Of a stretch of 64,000 bases of DNA, positions 1 through 10,546 are shown piece by piece; position 1 is the first letter of the stretch; every line of letters begins with the position of its first letter. Source of the stretch: Mermis nigrescens. Taxonomy: Eukaryota > Nematoda > Enoplea > Mermithida > Mermithidae. The stretch spans positions 1,310,620 to 1,374,619 of the forward strand of contig JAVLUZ010000144.1 of assembly GCA_036768485.1 (NCBI GenBank). The letters are read 5' to 3'. A program made the translations under genes and the position numbers. Under the pieces are notes generated by a model. It was given only the letters and a program-made list of their open reading frames with translations. It ran no database searches and was not told the origin of the DNA.

Positions 1-955
1 TCTCTCTGAAAACCAATCTAATACGATATTAAAGGTCAGAAATAATAGTATTCACTTCTACAAAGATTCGCACTGAGTCAAATCAGATAGGTATGCGCTT
101 ATCTGATTAGACTCTGTGATTGATATTATATGATTCCACTCGTTTCAGTTTTTTCCTGTAAAGCTTTTTCAAATGCACACGAAAAGTCCATCTGACCTTG
201 AAACTTGCATTAGGTTGGTTATCACGGAAGTCACTTATATACTACCGTAGATGCAGAGCATGGTCGATCGGGGGTTAGATAATCTGCTTATGTCAAAAAC
301 TAAGCTCTATGGGAAAGGACCTCAAAAGTGGTATAAAAGCTAAAATAGCGTTAAAACTGAGCTATTCCACAATTCTGGTCAATTTTAAGCACATTTGAAG
401 AGATCCTCTCACTAGCATGCCTGACTGGTCAATAAATTACTGAGATGAGAATGAAAACAACGCTGGATATAAGAATGGTTGAATTGGATGGTGATCCCGT
501 GAAGTAGTAAAGTAGGTATGTACATATGATCAATTTGCATGTTAGCAATTGAACTTTGATGCTTTTTGCCATTTGTATAGTCTATCTTTGGGCTGAATTT
601 TCATGAAATTTGATTTATTGTTTAACAAGGACAAGTTTTGTGTAGTTGAAAAACACTGCGGATGGTAAGGAGCGTACGCTAATGAAGCGTGCATTTGGAA
701 ATATGCCAATTATATTAAGGAATTTCATTTCGCATACAAGAATACCACCTCATCGTGGTTTTTTCACAAGTTTCTGGTAGATATGAATCTAAATAAGCTC
801 TAAATACATATGATGTCATTCTGATCGTTTAATTAATTGCTGGACTTAAAATAGAATTGCATACAAAAGGAATCGGTACTTGAATTACATATAAAAAAAG
901 AGCTTAAAGGTCTTTAGCCGATGGAATAACTTTTTAAATAACTTTTTAAAATATA
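1..955. other. Left edge, no gene seen
   Basis: AT-rich sequence without a convincing exon, RNA gene or repeat terminus. The convergent end of the TTL gene lies just beyond it. Confidence 0.4.
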
Positions 956-1225
956 TTGGCACGGCATTTAGTGGATCCACATTACCTTGCGTTTATCAGT
1001 GAAACAGATTACATTAGGAGTAACAAACTGAATTTCGAATATGATGAATTTTCGGAAATGTGCCACGGATGCTTCATGTGTGAAAGTATGCTTATTTGTT
1101 TATATTTTTATCAAATACATTTTAATCATACACGTGTTTCAGATACATTTTCTCAGAAATATTTTTTGTCTGCCATAAGTAAAACAAGCGGATACCCGTA
1201 CAAAAGACATGAAGGAATAGGATGA
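956..1225 (+). CDS. Unrecognised ORF, possibly two terminal exons
   Basis: An open frame of 89 codons, not recognised. It contains a possible 57-bp intron (1086-1142) that begins GTATGC and ends TTTCAG. Because its length is a multiple of three, the frame stays open with or without splicing. Spliced, the tail would be Cys-rich (CHGCFMCENTF) and end in a Lys/Arg/His stretch before TGA. It would converge on the TTL gene, whose stop is 48 bp away on the other strand. No upstream exon was found, so this may be chance. Confidence 0.2.
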   Translation: MARHLVDPHYLAFISETDYIRSNKLNFEYDEFSEMCHGCFMCESMLICLYFYQIHFNHTRVSDTFSQKYFLSAISKTSGYPYKRHEGIG

Positions 1226-1242
1226 AGTACAAGTTTAAAATT

Positions 1243-1248
1243 TTTATT
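1243..1248 (-). terminator. Poly(A) signal of the TTL gene
   Basis: AATAAA on the minus strand, about 25 nt after the TGA stop at 1273. It implies a very short 3' UTR of roughly 40 nt. Confidence 0.6.
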
Positions 1249-1272
1249 ATCAGTCATCAGAAAAATAGACAT

Positions 1273-1423
1273 TCAGCCACAGGGCACTTTATATTCGTAA
1301 TCATGCATTTCCTCGTTATCCCCATGATCAGCTTTTAGGTTGATCGGCTGCGAAATATTGTAATCCTTCGCTTCTCCTCGGGTTATTGATAGTCGCAGTC
1401 GTCTCGATTGCTTATTCTTACAT
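1273..1423 (-). CDS. TTL gene exon 3 (terminal)
   Basis: Acceptor TTTTGCAG ends at 1424. The first base completes the Lys codon begun in exon 2, then 49 codons and TGA. It carries the CKNKQ and RRLRLSI strands and the C-terminal Cys. Confidence 0.85.
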
Positions 1424-4400
1424 CTGCAAAAGAAATAACGATTTATAAAATCCAAAAGCCAGCGGTTCGTGCGCTATGGCGATTTGTATACACCCCACTT
1501 TGGCGTTGTTTAAACCCGAAAATTTCCTACATTGTATTTCATTACTGACAGTGGCGGATCTAGGATTCTCTTAAGGGGGCAGGTACCCTGACTTGGGTGG
1601 AAAAATTAGCCGTTTTAACCCGAAAATCGCTCAAAATCGCTCAAAAATCCTTAATTTTGCGCACTATTTTGGGCCAATAGTGGGGGCGGCGGCCCCCCGC
1701 CCCCCTAAATCCACCCCTGATTACTGGAGTATTTAGTACTTTTTTTGAAATAATATCCAGTCAAAAAAATTATTAGCACATTGATTGAATTAACCGCAAA
1801 TGTGTACTCCTACTTATCAGGTACAAAAACTGCAAAATATGTTTAAACAGGTGAGCAAATCGACGACAGAACCAAACAAGCTTTTGGGATTCATCAAAGT
1901 AGGGCGTTAATAAATCGTTGTTGCGCCCGAACCGCTTGATGAAGGTGGCCAAATGTTATATATGATTTGAACAAGGACATTTTTGTTTGTCTAGTGAAAG
2001 TAGACTGAAGATTTATAAATTTGTCCAAATTTACCAAAGTTATGACCTTAACATTGGGGTTTAGCCTTTTCTGACCCACCCTTTATATGAAATTTTCAGT
2101 TAGTTGTACAGCGTGAGAAATCAAATTAATTTCAATTGACCGAAATTAAATTCAGGTGAATCTCTAAAATAGGTAAGTATAGACAAAAATATTCACGTGT
2201 AGCTAATGGTCTGATGCGAGAATTAAGCAGTGAACTCACTTGTGAAATATATGTAGTTCAGGCTGCATTTTGCCAATAAATCTATTGGAACAACCGTAAA
2301 GCGAAAAGTAACCGCTTTTTGATGCATTTATTTCATCCAATACGCCTTTTTTGCCTATAAAACGCGTAAGATGGTTATACACGTACATGAGCAGCAACTG
2401 GTCTGATGGAGCCAAATTGCCAAAACAGCATCAAAAATTTAATTTCGGGATCTATTAATCTTGGGGGTCTTTCAGATTCTGGGGGACGTAGACCAGACAT
2501 CCACGTGAGAGAGAAAAAGAGTTCGGAGGGTTCGGTTCACACATGGGCATGGGTAGGGGTTTGGGGGTATGCAACCCCCAGAAGTTGAAATACTCCCCCC
2601 AGAAATCAAAATACCCCCCAGAATTTAAATCTTGAAATTGTTTTTGCTTTCTTAGCGATTTTTTGATGCCATTGGATAGTGCTCGATGAGAAACGTCGAA
2701 AAATTGTGTTTTTTAGCCATACGACCACTTTTAGGACCATTTTTTTACCTTTGAAAATTTTTCCATCCCCCTCCCCCCAGAATTTCGGTGCTGCCCACCT
2801 ATAGTTCGGCCCCCTTCTCTAGAATGGGAAAACGAGACATTTTCTCGGGAAAATGATGCAAAATAAAGGTGAAAAAAGAGATGAAAATTGAAAATTTTCT
2901 TCAAAAGTGCTTTAAATTGACCAGAAACTGTGTAATAACGTAGTTTTAGCGTCATTTTAGCGCTTATTTGAATTTTTGAGAACATTTTGGCCCAAAAAGT
3001 TCAATTCATCATGACCCGCCCACTAGATCGGTTGAACGCCCTCCCCCAAGATCGGCCATGCTGTGCATCTATGATCTAGACTACCAAGAGCCTCTGTCAT
3101 ACAAAATTGAATATGTTGACGAGTTTTATTGATCTATTGCAAGCTAAGTTGCTTACTATCAACGCATGTGAGAAGTAAGATATCCATGAAGAAGAATTTG
3201 CAGAAACGTTTTCTCAGAGTTGCGCGTGAAAAGCTTATATCTTCAAAGGCGGATTCAAGGAGGGGAGGGGCAGAGAGGGTGATTGCCCCTGTCGCGAAAA
3301 CTAATAACGCAATAAATAATATTTATGCTAGGACAATAGTATTATGGTTCTTTCAATGATTCCTCGGATGAGTAGAGGAATAATTTTCAGCGATTATTTC
3401 AACACTATCTGCACTTCAATCATATCCATACATGGGCAGCAATCAAATTCTGTGGGCTCTGGTGTGGCGAAATTGCCAAAAACAGCGCCGAAAATTCAAT
3501 TTTGCAGGTCTATCGATTTTTGGAGGTCCGCCTGATTGCGGGAGTCCATACTAAACATGGGCGTGGGAGGTCTGGGATATACAACCCCACATAAGTTGAA
3601 ACCCCTCGCAGATTACTGTAGATCCCTAGAATTCTTTAGTGAAGTTTTTGGCAATTTTGGCAATTTGGGGCGATTTCGCCCCCCCCAGAATTTTCTGGCT
3701 GCCCATGTATGGCCCAGTCAGACCCTTTGCCCATGGGTAATTATATCGTTTACTTGCAGCTACCGCAGCATGTTGCAGTTTTATCAGCGGTTTGCGTCGA
3801 TTTTTGCACTGATTTTGCACGTTTTTCGTGAAAAAACTTTCGAGAATTTTTTAATTTTTTCAACGTCAGGAATATTCCTCTAAAAAGACGGCGACAAACC
3901 GCTACTTTACACATAATTTACAAATGTTTTGAAATGTTTGTGCCACTAGACGAATTTGGTATTCCGTTTTCCTCTTTGTTAAAAAATCCTGGATCCACCA
4001 CCGTATAAGTACGTCACATGATGAGTAGCGCGTCCTTACCTTTCGGCAGCTTTTGTCAATTCAAAAAGGAAGAGGTGCAATAAATTATTTTACTTCAATA
4101 TCATTGGGCAGTGGAACACACTGAATATTTGTATGTAAATTCAAATACATGTGCATACGTATATTATATTTTCTTACTTATTATTTAAGGTACTACACAT
4201 TTTTATCACTCGAGTTATTTTTGTTATGTTATTTTTTCTTAATGGTAAAGAATTGGGATAATTAACGGAACAAGTTTGTCGGAAGTCATGATAGTAAGAA
4301 AAATGATAAAGAGCATGATACACACAAGTACCTGAGTCAATTAGCACAATGTTAGCATGATATCGCACAAGAGAGTAACCACATGTTTTCTGGGGTTTAG

Positions 4401-6578
4401 AGGAGTGACATCCCGCAGAATAGCTACTGACCCCCGCATTAAGGTTCTGATCCCCCAGCATTGTCAACTTTCTGGAAAAATTGTAAAAAGTGTGCTTTCT
4501 AATGCGTTTTTAGCTCATTTTTGGCTCAAAAGTCTCAAATCTTAGGATATAAACATTTTTGACTATAGCCCAAAAAGGGCAATCTTTGAAAATTTTAAAG
4601 ACCTGCCCGACCCTCCTACTTCAGAACTCAACAATTAAAGAAGCTTTTCCAAAAATCAACTTGGCTGACTCTGATGAATGATCTTTAAGTCGTGAAGATT
4701 TAAGTTTATGGATATTTTTCTAGATAGTAAACTTTAACTTCATATGTTCTATTTAGTCTGTCCCACTTATTGTTGCCAAGTAAATAGTTTCCCTAACGTA
4801 TTTATACGTCCCACCCTTCAAAAATCTTGCTGTGTCGACCATTCTTATCTCGACAATATAAATCAGTACCCGACCTGAAATGTACATACATATGTACGTA
4901 CAGCATGGGAATTTGAGGGTCAGCGTCAAAAAAAGTTTTCAGAACTGCCTATTATGGGCTCCAAAACGCTCTTTTTCGACGTTTCAGACGATGCTCGTTC
5001 TTATACATAATGCTTTCGCAAAAACGAAAATTTTAAGAAAAATTTGAATAAATTGAATAAAATTTAGTCAAGAAATGAGTATATTCTCATTCTAGTCAAT
5101 GGAGCGTAACAATGCCTTAAGGGTTTATCAGTAAACTCAGTAGACGTGATGTATACGCGGCTAAGCATATCAGGCAGATGGAGTAAGAGTCTCGCAAGTT
5201 TTTAAACTGTAAGTAGCACTTGTAAGCGTGTGATGTTAGCATAGATGTGCACTAAAATTCTGGGGATTGCAAGATTTTTCAAGCTCAAAAAATGGTCTTA
5301 AAATGGTGGTATGGCGAAAAAAACACCATTTTTCAACGTTTCTCATCAAGCACAATCCATTGGCATCTTAAAATTGGGAAAAAACAGAAAAAATTTCCAA
5401 AAATTGAATTATTTTGAGGAAGAATGTTTTGGTTTCTGGAGGAGTATATTTTAACTTCTGGGGTGCATACTCCTCACGCCCACGTGTGGACGTTAGGTGG
5501 GTTCGGTTTGAGAATAGGCAAATTTTCGAATTTTTCTCAGCGACTTTGTGAACTTTTGCCAATCAAACCGCCACCATAATTTGGTCGCTGCCCGTCTATA
5601 CATGGGTATGATGAAAAGGCTGGTATTGGTGTAGTATGTCTCCACTTTCCAAAAATGCATGCACCTAGGTGTAGCATGTCTCCACCTCACCTAAAATTAT
5701 TTTTTTATGGATATTGTTTCTTACGTTATTGTTTTGTAGAAACATATCCGTACGGGTTTTACCATAGTTCGCAAATGTGGTACCTGATTTACATAACTTA
5801 AAACCATACACTTATGTTTTATAAAACTGTAGAACCAGACACAAAAAAGTAATATCAGTACCTATTAAGCTGTTGCTCAATGGTAGTTTGAATCTCAAAC
5901 TATTGGCAGCCTGTGCAACGGTTTTTTTTGAGGCTGTAAGAAAACAAATTGAAATTAAAATGCGATGCACGTCGCTTACTTTGCATCCAGGGCATTTAGC
6001 ACGAAATTGGTACAAGAAGCAGCATATCCAGACGCCTTTCAACGACATCATCGCCGAAATAGCAAGACAGTTTCCCTTTATCTAGTTCTTTTTTCTTGAA
6101 CTTATCTCGCAATAATTAACGATATAATTTTTTTCAGTGATAAAAACAAAAAAACAAAAAAACAGAAAAAACAAAAAATAAACAAAAAAACAACAATAAA
6201 AAACAAAGAAAAATTTTATCGAGATGGGGACACACCAAGGAAGCTGGATGTCTTCCTATCCATATAAAACATTAATTTAGGTGAGGTGGAGACATGCTAC
6301 ACCTAGGTGAATGCATTTTTGGAAAGGTGGAGACATACTACACCAATATTCGTAAGCGAAAATAATAAACCGCTGAATGACTCAGCAATGCATGCACGTA
6401 TACATATACATATCCTACCGTCGTGAAACTGAACCATAACCGCCTCTCCATCGTGTGCTGCTTGCTGGGTATCTTGCGAACACAAAACTCGGCCTGTAAT
6501 CAATAGACAATCAGGAGCAGCATGTACTGAAGGAAAGCAACTTATGAGCAAAATGCAAGCTAAATATCGGCAACGCAT
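1273..6578 (-). CDS. Transthyretin-like (TTL) family secreted protein, 3 exons
   Basis: Coding exons on the minus strand are 6419-6578, 2240-2354 and 1273-1423 (160, 115 and 151 nt). Phases fit at both junctions: G|GC gives Gly and AA|A gives Lys, for 141 aa in total. The first ~20 residues form a signal peptide with a hydrophobic core (CILLISCFPSVHA). The mature part starts with the GRVLC strand typical of TTL proteins, then QFHD, a GYFSLYG turn (the DxxGxFxLxG position of the family), PELHIFHKC (family PxLxIYHxC) and a basic strand RRLRLSI, ending in ...YKVPCG. Cysteines in exons 1-3 match the extracellular fold. The family (Pfam Transthyretin-like) is largely nematode-restricted, and members are secreted proteins of mostly unknown role, one being a bridge for apoptotic-cell recognition. 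The loop after QFHD is shorter than usual. Both introns contain TE copies. Confidence 0.85.
1549..1719 (+). mobile_element. Family A hAT-like MITE (copy A1)
   Basis: Begins CAGTGGCGGATC and ends ATCCACCCCTG (imperfect terminal inverted repeats). Flanks are ATTACTGA (1541-1548) and ATTACTGG (1720-1727), an 8-bp TSD with one mismatch. It lies in TTL intron 2 and has no coding capacity. Confidence 0.85.
2240..2354 (-). CDS. TTL gene exon 2
   Basis: Acceptor TTTTATAG ends at 2355. The donor is AA|GTGAGT at 2240/2239, a near-perfect consensus. It encodes 37 full codons including GYFSLYGC and PELHIFH. Confidence 0.85.
2538..2803 (+). mobile_element. Family B hAT-like MITE (B1)
   Basis: Starts CACACATGGGC and ends CTGCCCACCTATA. 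Flanks GTTCGGTT / GTTCGGCC (6 of 8). The body holds the family landmarks: GGGGTATGCA, a run of C, and GATAGTGCTCGATGAGAAAC. It lies in TTL intron 1. Confidence 0.75.
3040..3426. other. Intronic sequence, repeat fragments only
   Basis: Part of TTL intron 1. A fragment ending GCTGTGCATCTATG (about 3059-3073) looks like a family F terminus on the minus strand. Nothing else is recognised. Confidence 0.4.
3427..3711 (+). mobile_element. Diverged family B copy (B2), possibly composite
   Basis: Starts CATACATGGGCAGC and ends with the exact inverse GCTGCCCATGTATG. A second B-type start (CATGGGCGTGGGAGG, about 3555) lies inside. No TSD is visible, so this may be two fused fragments. Confidence 0.5.
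3885..4884. other. Intronic sequence of TTL intron 1, nothing recognised
   Basis: AT-rich intron sequence with open frames on both strands that lack domain similarity. A pseudo-exon at 4800-4880 was considered and rejected. Confidence 0.4.
4885..5110 (+). mobile_element. Family F fragment (F6)
   Basis: Starts CATACATATGTACGTACAGC and then GGGAATT, followed by the family F block GACGTTTCAGACGATGCTC. The right end is not found. Confidence 0.5.
5240..5488 (-). mobile_element. Family B hAT-like MITE (B3)
   Basis: Minus orientation: CATAGATGTGC at the left, GCCCACGTGTG at the right. TSD GATGTTAG (5232-5239) / GACGTTAG (5489-5496), 7 of 8. In TTL intron 1. Confidence 0.85.
5624..6348. mobile_element. 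Long-TIR element L (725 bp)
   Basis: The two ends are inverted copies of each other over roughly 90 bp: TATTGGTGTAGTATGTCTCC at the left, matched by GGAGACATACTACACCAATA at the right. The core has an adenine-rich stretch (about 6145-6215) and an open frame of 70 codons at 5873-6085 (+) that I do not recognise. No clear TSD is seen. It sits in TTL intron 1, its right end about 70 bp from the donor of exon 1. Confidence 0.75.
6419..6578 (-). CDS. TTL gene exon 1 (start codon, signal peptide)
   Basis: ATG at 6578-6576; donor GACG|GTAGGA at 6419/6418. It encodes 53 codons plus one base: signal peptide, then the first beta strand (LLITGRVLC). Confidence 0.8.
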
Positions 6579-6910
6579 TTAGCTAAGTTGAGCTTAAATG
6601 TTGTGTCAAAGTACTCACATAAAGCATGCACAAAAAGATAAGAAGCTGAAAATCGATCTTTGATGAATTGCGCTCATCTCTTCAGATTATTGATAAGGAG
6701 TCGTTAAAGTTTTCACTTTCTGTGTTGCCGCATCAGCATATTCAAGTCACGATTTGAAAAGGCAATGCGATTTATGATTGCAAGCTACGACATAAGACGA
6801 GATGCAACTTACATGTAGTCTGTTTCACACAAGTTAGGGCATAAATTTTAAAACCACATCCGACATTAATGAGCCGGCAGATTGCGATTATAGCATCGAT
6901 TTAATATAAA

Positions 6911-7476
6911 TATAGTCCGTTTCAAAATTCTTGAGACTTGCATGGTGATTGGAAAGTTTAAAAAATTCAGTCACTCGGCAAAGACTAGTTTCAGTACTCG
7001 CCACTCACATCAACTGATTCGCTAATTCTACAACAAGCTGTGTTCATTTTGAACTTCGCCTACTTTGCGGTGGACCAACATCAATTTGGGGGCTGAGCCC
7101 AAAAAAGCCAAAAAAATAGCACAAAATGACGTTTAAAAAGTGTTATTTTTCCGTTTTTTCTGAATTTTGGGGGTCCGAACCCCCCATCCCCTCAGAGATA
7201 CGTGCCTGAGCGATACGACCACTCACTTCACGGCGCGAAATACGGAGTTCAATCTCGCGCATGATAGGTATTTTCCTTGTAGCGGGCTGCCGGTCAAGCT
7301 CTCGCAGCTCTTAGGAGCCAGACTGACCCAGACTGCCAAAGCTCAAGGGTCAGAGCCAAATAAGTGCAATAGGCTATAGCCAATCGGATGAAAAGCCTTA
7401 CGCTGACCGGCTGAATTCTAAATGCCTTCAAATCACCTTACTGTAAAATGTTTCAAGAATTTTGAAACAGACTATA
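6911..7476. mobile_element. TIR element R (about 566 bp)
   Basis: Left end TATAGTCCGTTTCAAAATTC, right end its near-exact inverse GAATTTTGAAACAGACTATA. No coding capacity; a family C copy is nested inside. The termini resemble the start of the K repeats (TATAGTCTGTTT). Confidence 0.7.
7050..7208 (-). mobile_element. Family C MITE, 5'-worn copy (C5)
   Basis: Minus orientation. It has the family core GGGGGTCCGAACCCCCC and the end GATACGTGCCTG, but the other terminus is eroded. Nested in element R. Confidence 0.65.
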
Positions 7477-7556
7477 ATTTTCGTGATCCGTCGGTTTACT
7501 CTCGAAAACATTCTTAAAATTTGTACCCAAACTCATGTGAAATGGACTCTAAGAGC

Positions 7557-9020
7557 CTATAGTCTGTTTTATTTATTCGGGAGCTTTTTCGGTGAATTTT
7601 TTTGAAGGCTGCCTAACTAGGTGATTTACTTTAACTTGACAGAAAAGTTGAGTGGGGGCGAGCGGTGGCCATTCTTTAATTTTTAATGCACTAAATCGTC
7701 CATATAGACTCAATTCAAGCTTGTAAACTGGTGCACTGCATTAAATGCGCTAAATAAAAATCTGGCGGCAGAAATCGAACCCCTTGTTGCTCCGTCGACA
7801 ATCAGACGTTCTACCACTAGGCTAAGCGGAAGTTTTTGGCGATGCTTAAAATGCTAGTCTATTGTGTTCAACCGGTCGATTTATAACAAGCCGAGTGCGC
7901 GAATTCCATCCACATACTGCATGATCTGCTGGAAGACGAGGATAAATTATGCCGTAAGAAATTTTATTGAAAAACCATTCCTTCCTATGTAGCTACATAT
8001 GTACGTAGTTACTGCGATCTTTAAATGACCTACAGTATGATGTTAATTTTTGGGATCTATCGCAATCCGCGGGGTATTTTGAAATCAACCACTGGGAAGT
8101 TTAGACCATTCAAGAATCCGGCCAGAACCCACGAATTAAATTTTTAGCAGGTACTATATTATTCGAATTTTCGCCTGTTCTACGTCATCCTGACCTCCAA
8201 AATATGGCTGCTGTCAATATTTGGTTTTAACTCCCAATCCCCTACTATGCCCACGTGTGCTGACTTTTATCTTTCTTTGCGCTAAATATTGCCGTGCAAC
8301 TAATTTGGCGATTCCGCAATCGCTTTGCATTGACAAGGTGTTTTCCTTGATACCTTTGACGCAATCTTTTACTTGCGCCTTTAGCATGCCGATTTCAGCG
8401 TTGGTGTGTGTGTGTGTGTGTCCGAGAAGAATGTTTTACTGTATAATACAATGACATTCCTATTTTGGCTGAATAAGTGCAGCAGACATCTAATTCCGGA
8501 TTTTTAATCAAAATGGCTCGCTGGATTTTGAAACCTGGAAACGACGGATAACTATAAAAAGTTTGGGCGACTCTTGCGGCTTACGTAATTACCGTGGAGC
8601 AAATTTGTTTTGCCCCCTGGACCAACTTTTGATGCGCTCTCGACTGCTGTACACTACTTTACAAAGTAATTCAAAATATCGGAAAACCGTAAGAAAAACG
8701 TTCTTTAAAACCACATTTTTCCAGATATTTTGAATCGCAGCCGATTAATTTTATTCACATTTCGGCTGTTTGTTAATTATGTTATAGCTAACTTTAGTGT
8801 AGACTTTGAAGAAAATTCATGTACCGGAAAAATTGAGAATTCATCTCAGATACAGGAACCTAAACGTTCCCTATATATATATCGTAAAATTTAGGTTTTT
8901 CTCTCTTTCCAGATGCACAGCTAGGATATCATTTCCGAAATTTGGCCACTTGGGATTCTTGGACCTCTGATTCCAAATTAACTACTCTCAGAGTGCACGA
9001 TCTGGCGTCATAAAGCACAT
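7557..9020 (+). repeat. Repeat K copy 1
   Basis: Matches 10547-11930 in several collinear blocks: TATAGTCTGTTT at the start, a tRNA-like block, TTACTGTATAATACA, and AGACTTTGAAGAAAATTC. A (TG)n run at 8402-8419 lies inside. No coding sequence. Confidence 0.65.
7762..7832 (-). repeat. tRNA-derived SINE-like segment 1
   Basis: On the minus strand it holds an RNA polymerase III A box (TAGCCTAGTGG) and, about 40 nt on, a B box (GGTTCGATTTC), framed by CTTCCGCT and GCCGCCAG. The arms do not pair as a full tRNA cloverleaf, so it is read as a tRNA-derived repeat head, not a tRNA gene. Confidence 0.55.
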
Positions 9021-9218
9021 AGGGGACCGCTGCATTTTCAGCGTACAACAATGGTTTTTTAAGTTAATCTAACAAAGTACAAGGAACCAGACCCTAAAAC
9101 CTATCTCATGGAAAAGAGCATCAAATTCTCTATCCATTTGAAGAAAAAATTTTCGGAATATTTTAAAAGCACAAAGAATTGTGGATAAAAACCTTCAAAA
9201 CTACAGTCATTTTCCAAT

Positions 9219-10121
9219 ATGGCTGCCTACATGGCTAACAATGAAAAATGCGAATTCTTGATGAAATTAGACAAGTGAGTAATCATTCAAAAGCTCGCTT
9301 CACGCTCTTTTCATATTGAGCTCAAACATTCAATAAAATACAATCTGTAACGCATAATAAGCATGGCTCATGGGAGCAGCCATTTTGGAAAAAATTTAAA
9401 ACGCGCTCGTAGAGTGAACGGTGGGCTTAGAAGAAAAACCAAGAAATGAACATTTTAGAGGAAGCTAAAACGCAACAATTTTGCTAGTTTTCAGCATAAT
9501 GTAATAAACTAGTAAAAAAATGCGGCCATGTTGAAATTTAAGCTATTTTCGCTATGTGGTATACTGTAGTTATAGCAAATTGAAAGTTTTTTTGGCAAAA
9601 TAGTTTCATTTTTTTGCTTTGTATTTAGAGAACTTCACTTTTTTGAAATCGGTTTTTTAAATCGGTGGTTTTGTGTGGTTTAAGATTACATTATGTTTAT
9701 TACCTGATACATTTTTGCAGGAGCAAATGTGTGAAACGAAATATACATCATTTGAGACGAAATTTAATGCTCTTTCTCATAGGGGATCAATTATTTTACC
9801 ATGGTAAAGCTATACAAAGCTGCATTTCAAAATGTAATAAATTTGTGAAAATCGGTGAAAATGCAGAAACAGAAAAATCCGAAGAGTTCTAACATACATG
9901 ATCAATCATTGAGATCAAACTCGCAGCAAGCCAAAAATATCAAATTATGAGTACTGTTTTTGATCTTGTAAACTGGCATGCGTGCAATTTGATGTTAAGC
10001 AACCGAAAGCAGCAAACGCGCAACTATTAAAAATGCAAATATATATTCAAATATTTCTGCTTCTTGCGGCTAATTTTACATGGAATTTTTAGCATTTCTT
10101 CTCAATGAGGACAAACATTAG
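9219..10121 (+). CDS. Candidate small three-exon gene, unrecognised
   Basis: A phase-consistent model. Exon 1 is 9219-9274, with ATGGCTGCC start and donor AA|GTGAGT. Exon 2 is 9721-9803, with acceptor TTTTTGCAG and donor ATG|GTAAAG. Exon 3 is 10093-10121, with acceptor AATTTTTAG and stop TAG. It would encode 55 aa, with a basic, cysteine-containing middle and hydrophobic LMLFLIG. No family is recognised. Two of the three introns' signals are strong, but the short length and absence of a domain leave chance possible. The gene would be divergent from TTL and convergent with ARFRP1. Other splice choices exist: GTAAGT at about 10,185 is another good donor. Confidence 0.3.
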
Positions 10122-10199
10122 GCGCAGGTTACAAAGCCCTCTAATTGTGGTTCGGGCAGAAAAAGAAGCAAGAAACATCAATAAGTAAGTAATATAAAA

Positions 10200-10546
10200 T
10201 CAGTCGTTATAAAGTGATAAAAAATATGCTTAGCTAAAATATATTTGTTGATTGGAAAGGCAACCTTAGCTTTTAAAGGATATTTTGACATTGATTGGAA
10301 GACTGAGAGGTGCCAAACGGATATTACAGTGTGAGTTACAGAAAGAAAGGAATGAATAAGGATAATATGCTAACATTATAAGACAATGACGAATAAGGCA
10401 TATGAATTTCTAGACAATTTTCATCATTTTGGTCAACAATTATATCCATCTTTTTTGCGAAAGGGAACGAAGCTACCCATTCACAAAATAGATCGTTCTG
10501 GCAAATAGGGCCGCGAAGCGCCCCATTTGCTAGTCTAAAATATTAT
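10200..10546. other. Intergenic, nothing recognised
   Basis: AT-rich; one GGCCGCGAAGCGCCCC-like hairpin motif near 10507-10522. Confidence 0.4.

Noticed and set aside
4800..4880. Pseudo-exon on the minus strand (acceptor ATTTCAG, open frame with SGTDLYCRDKNG)
   Set aside because: Looks coding, but the TTL exons at 6419 and 2240 join in phase without it and the family has no such insert.
7762..7832. Functional tRNA gene
   Set aside because: A and B boxes are present but the arms do not pair into a cloverleaf, and the segment is part of a longer repeat.
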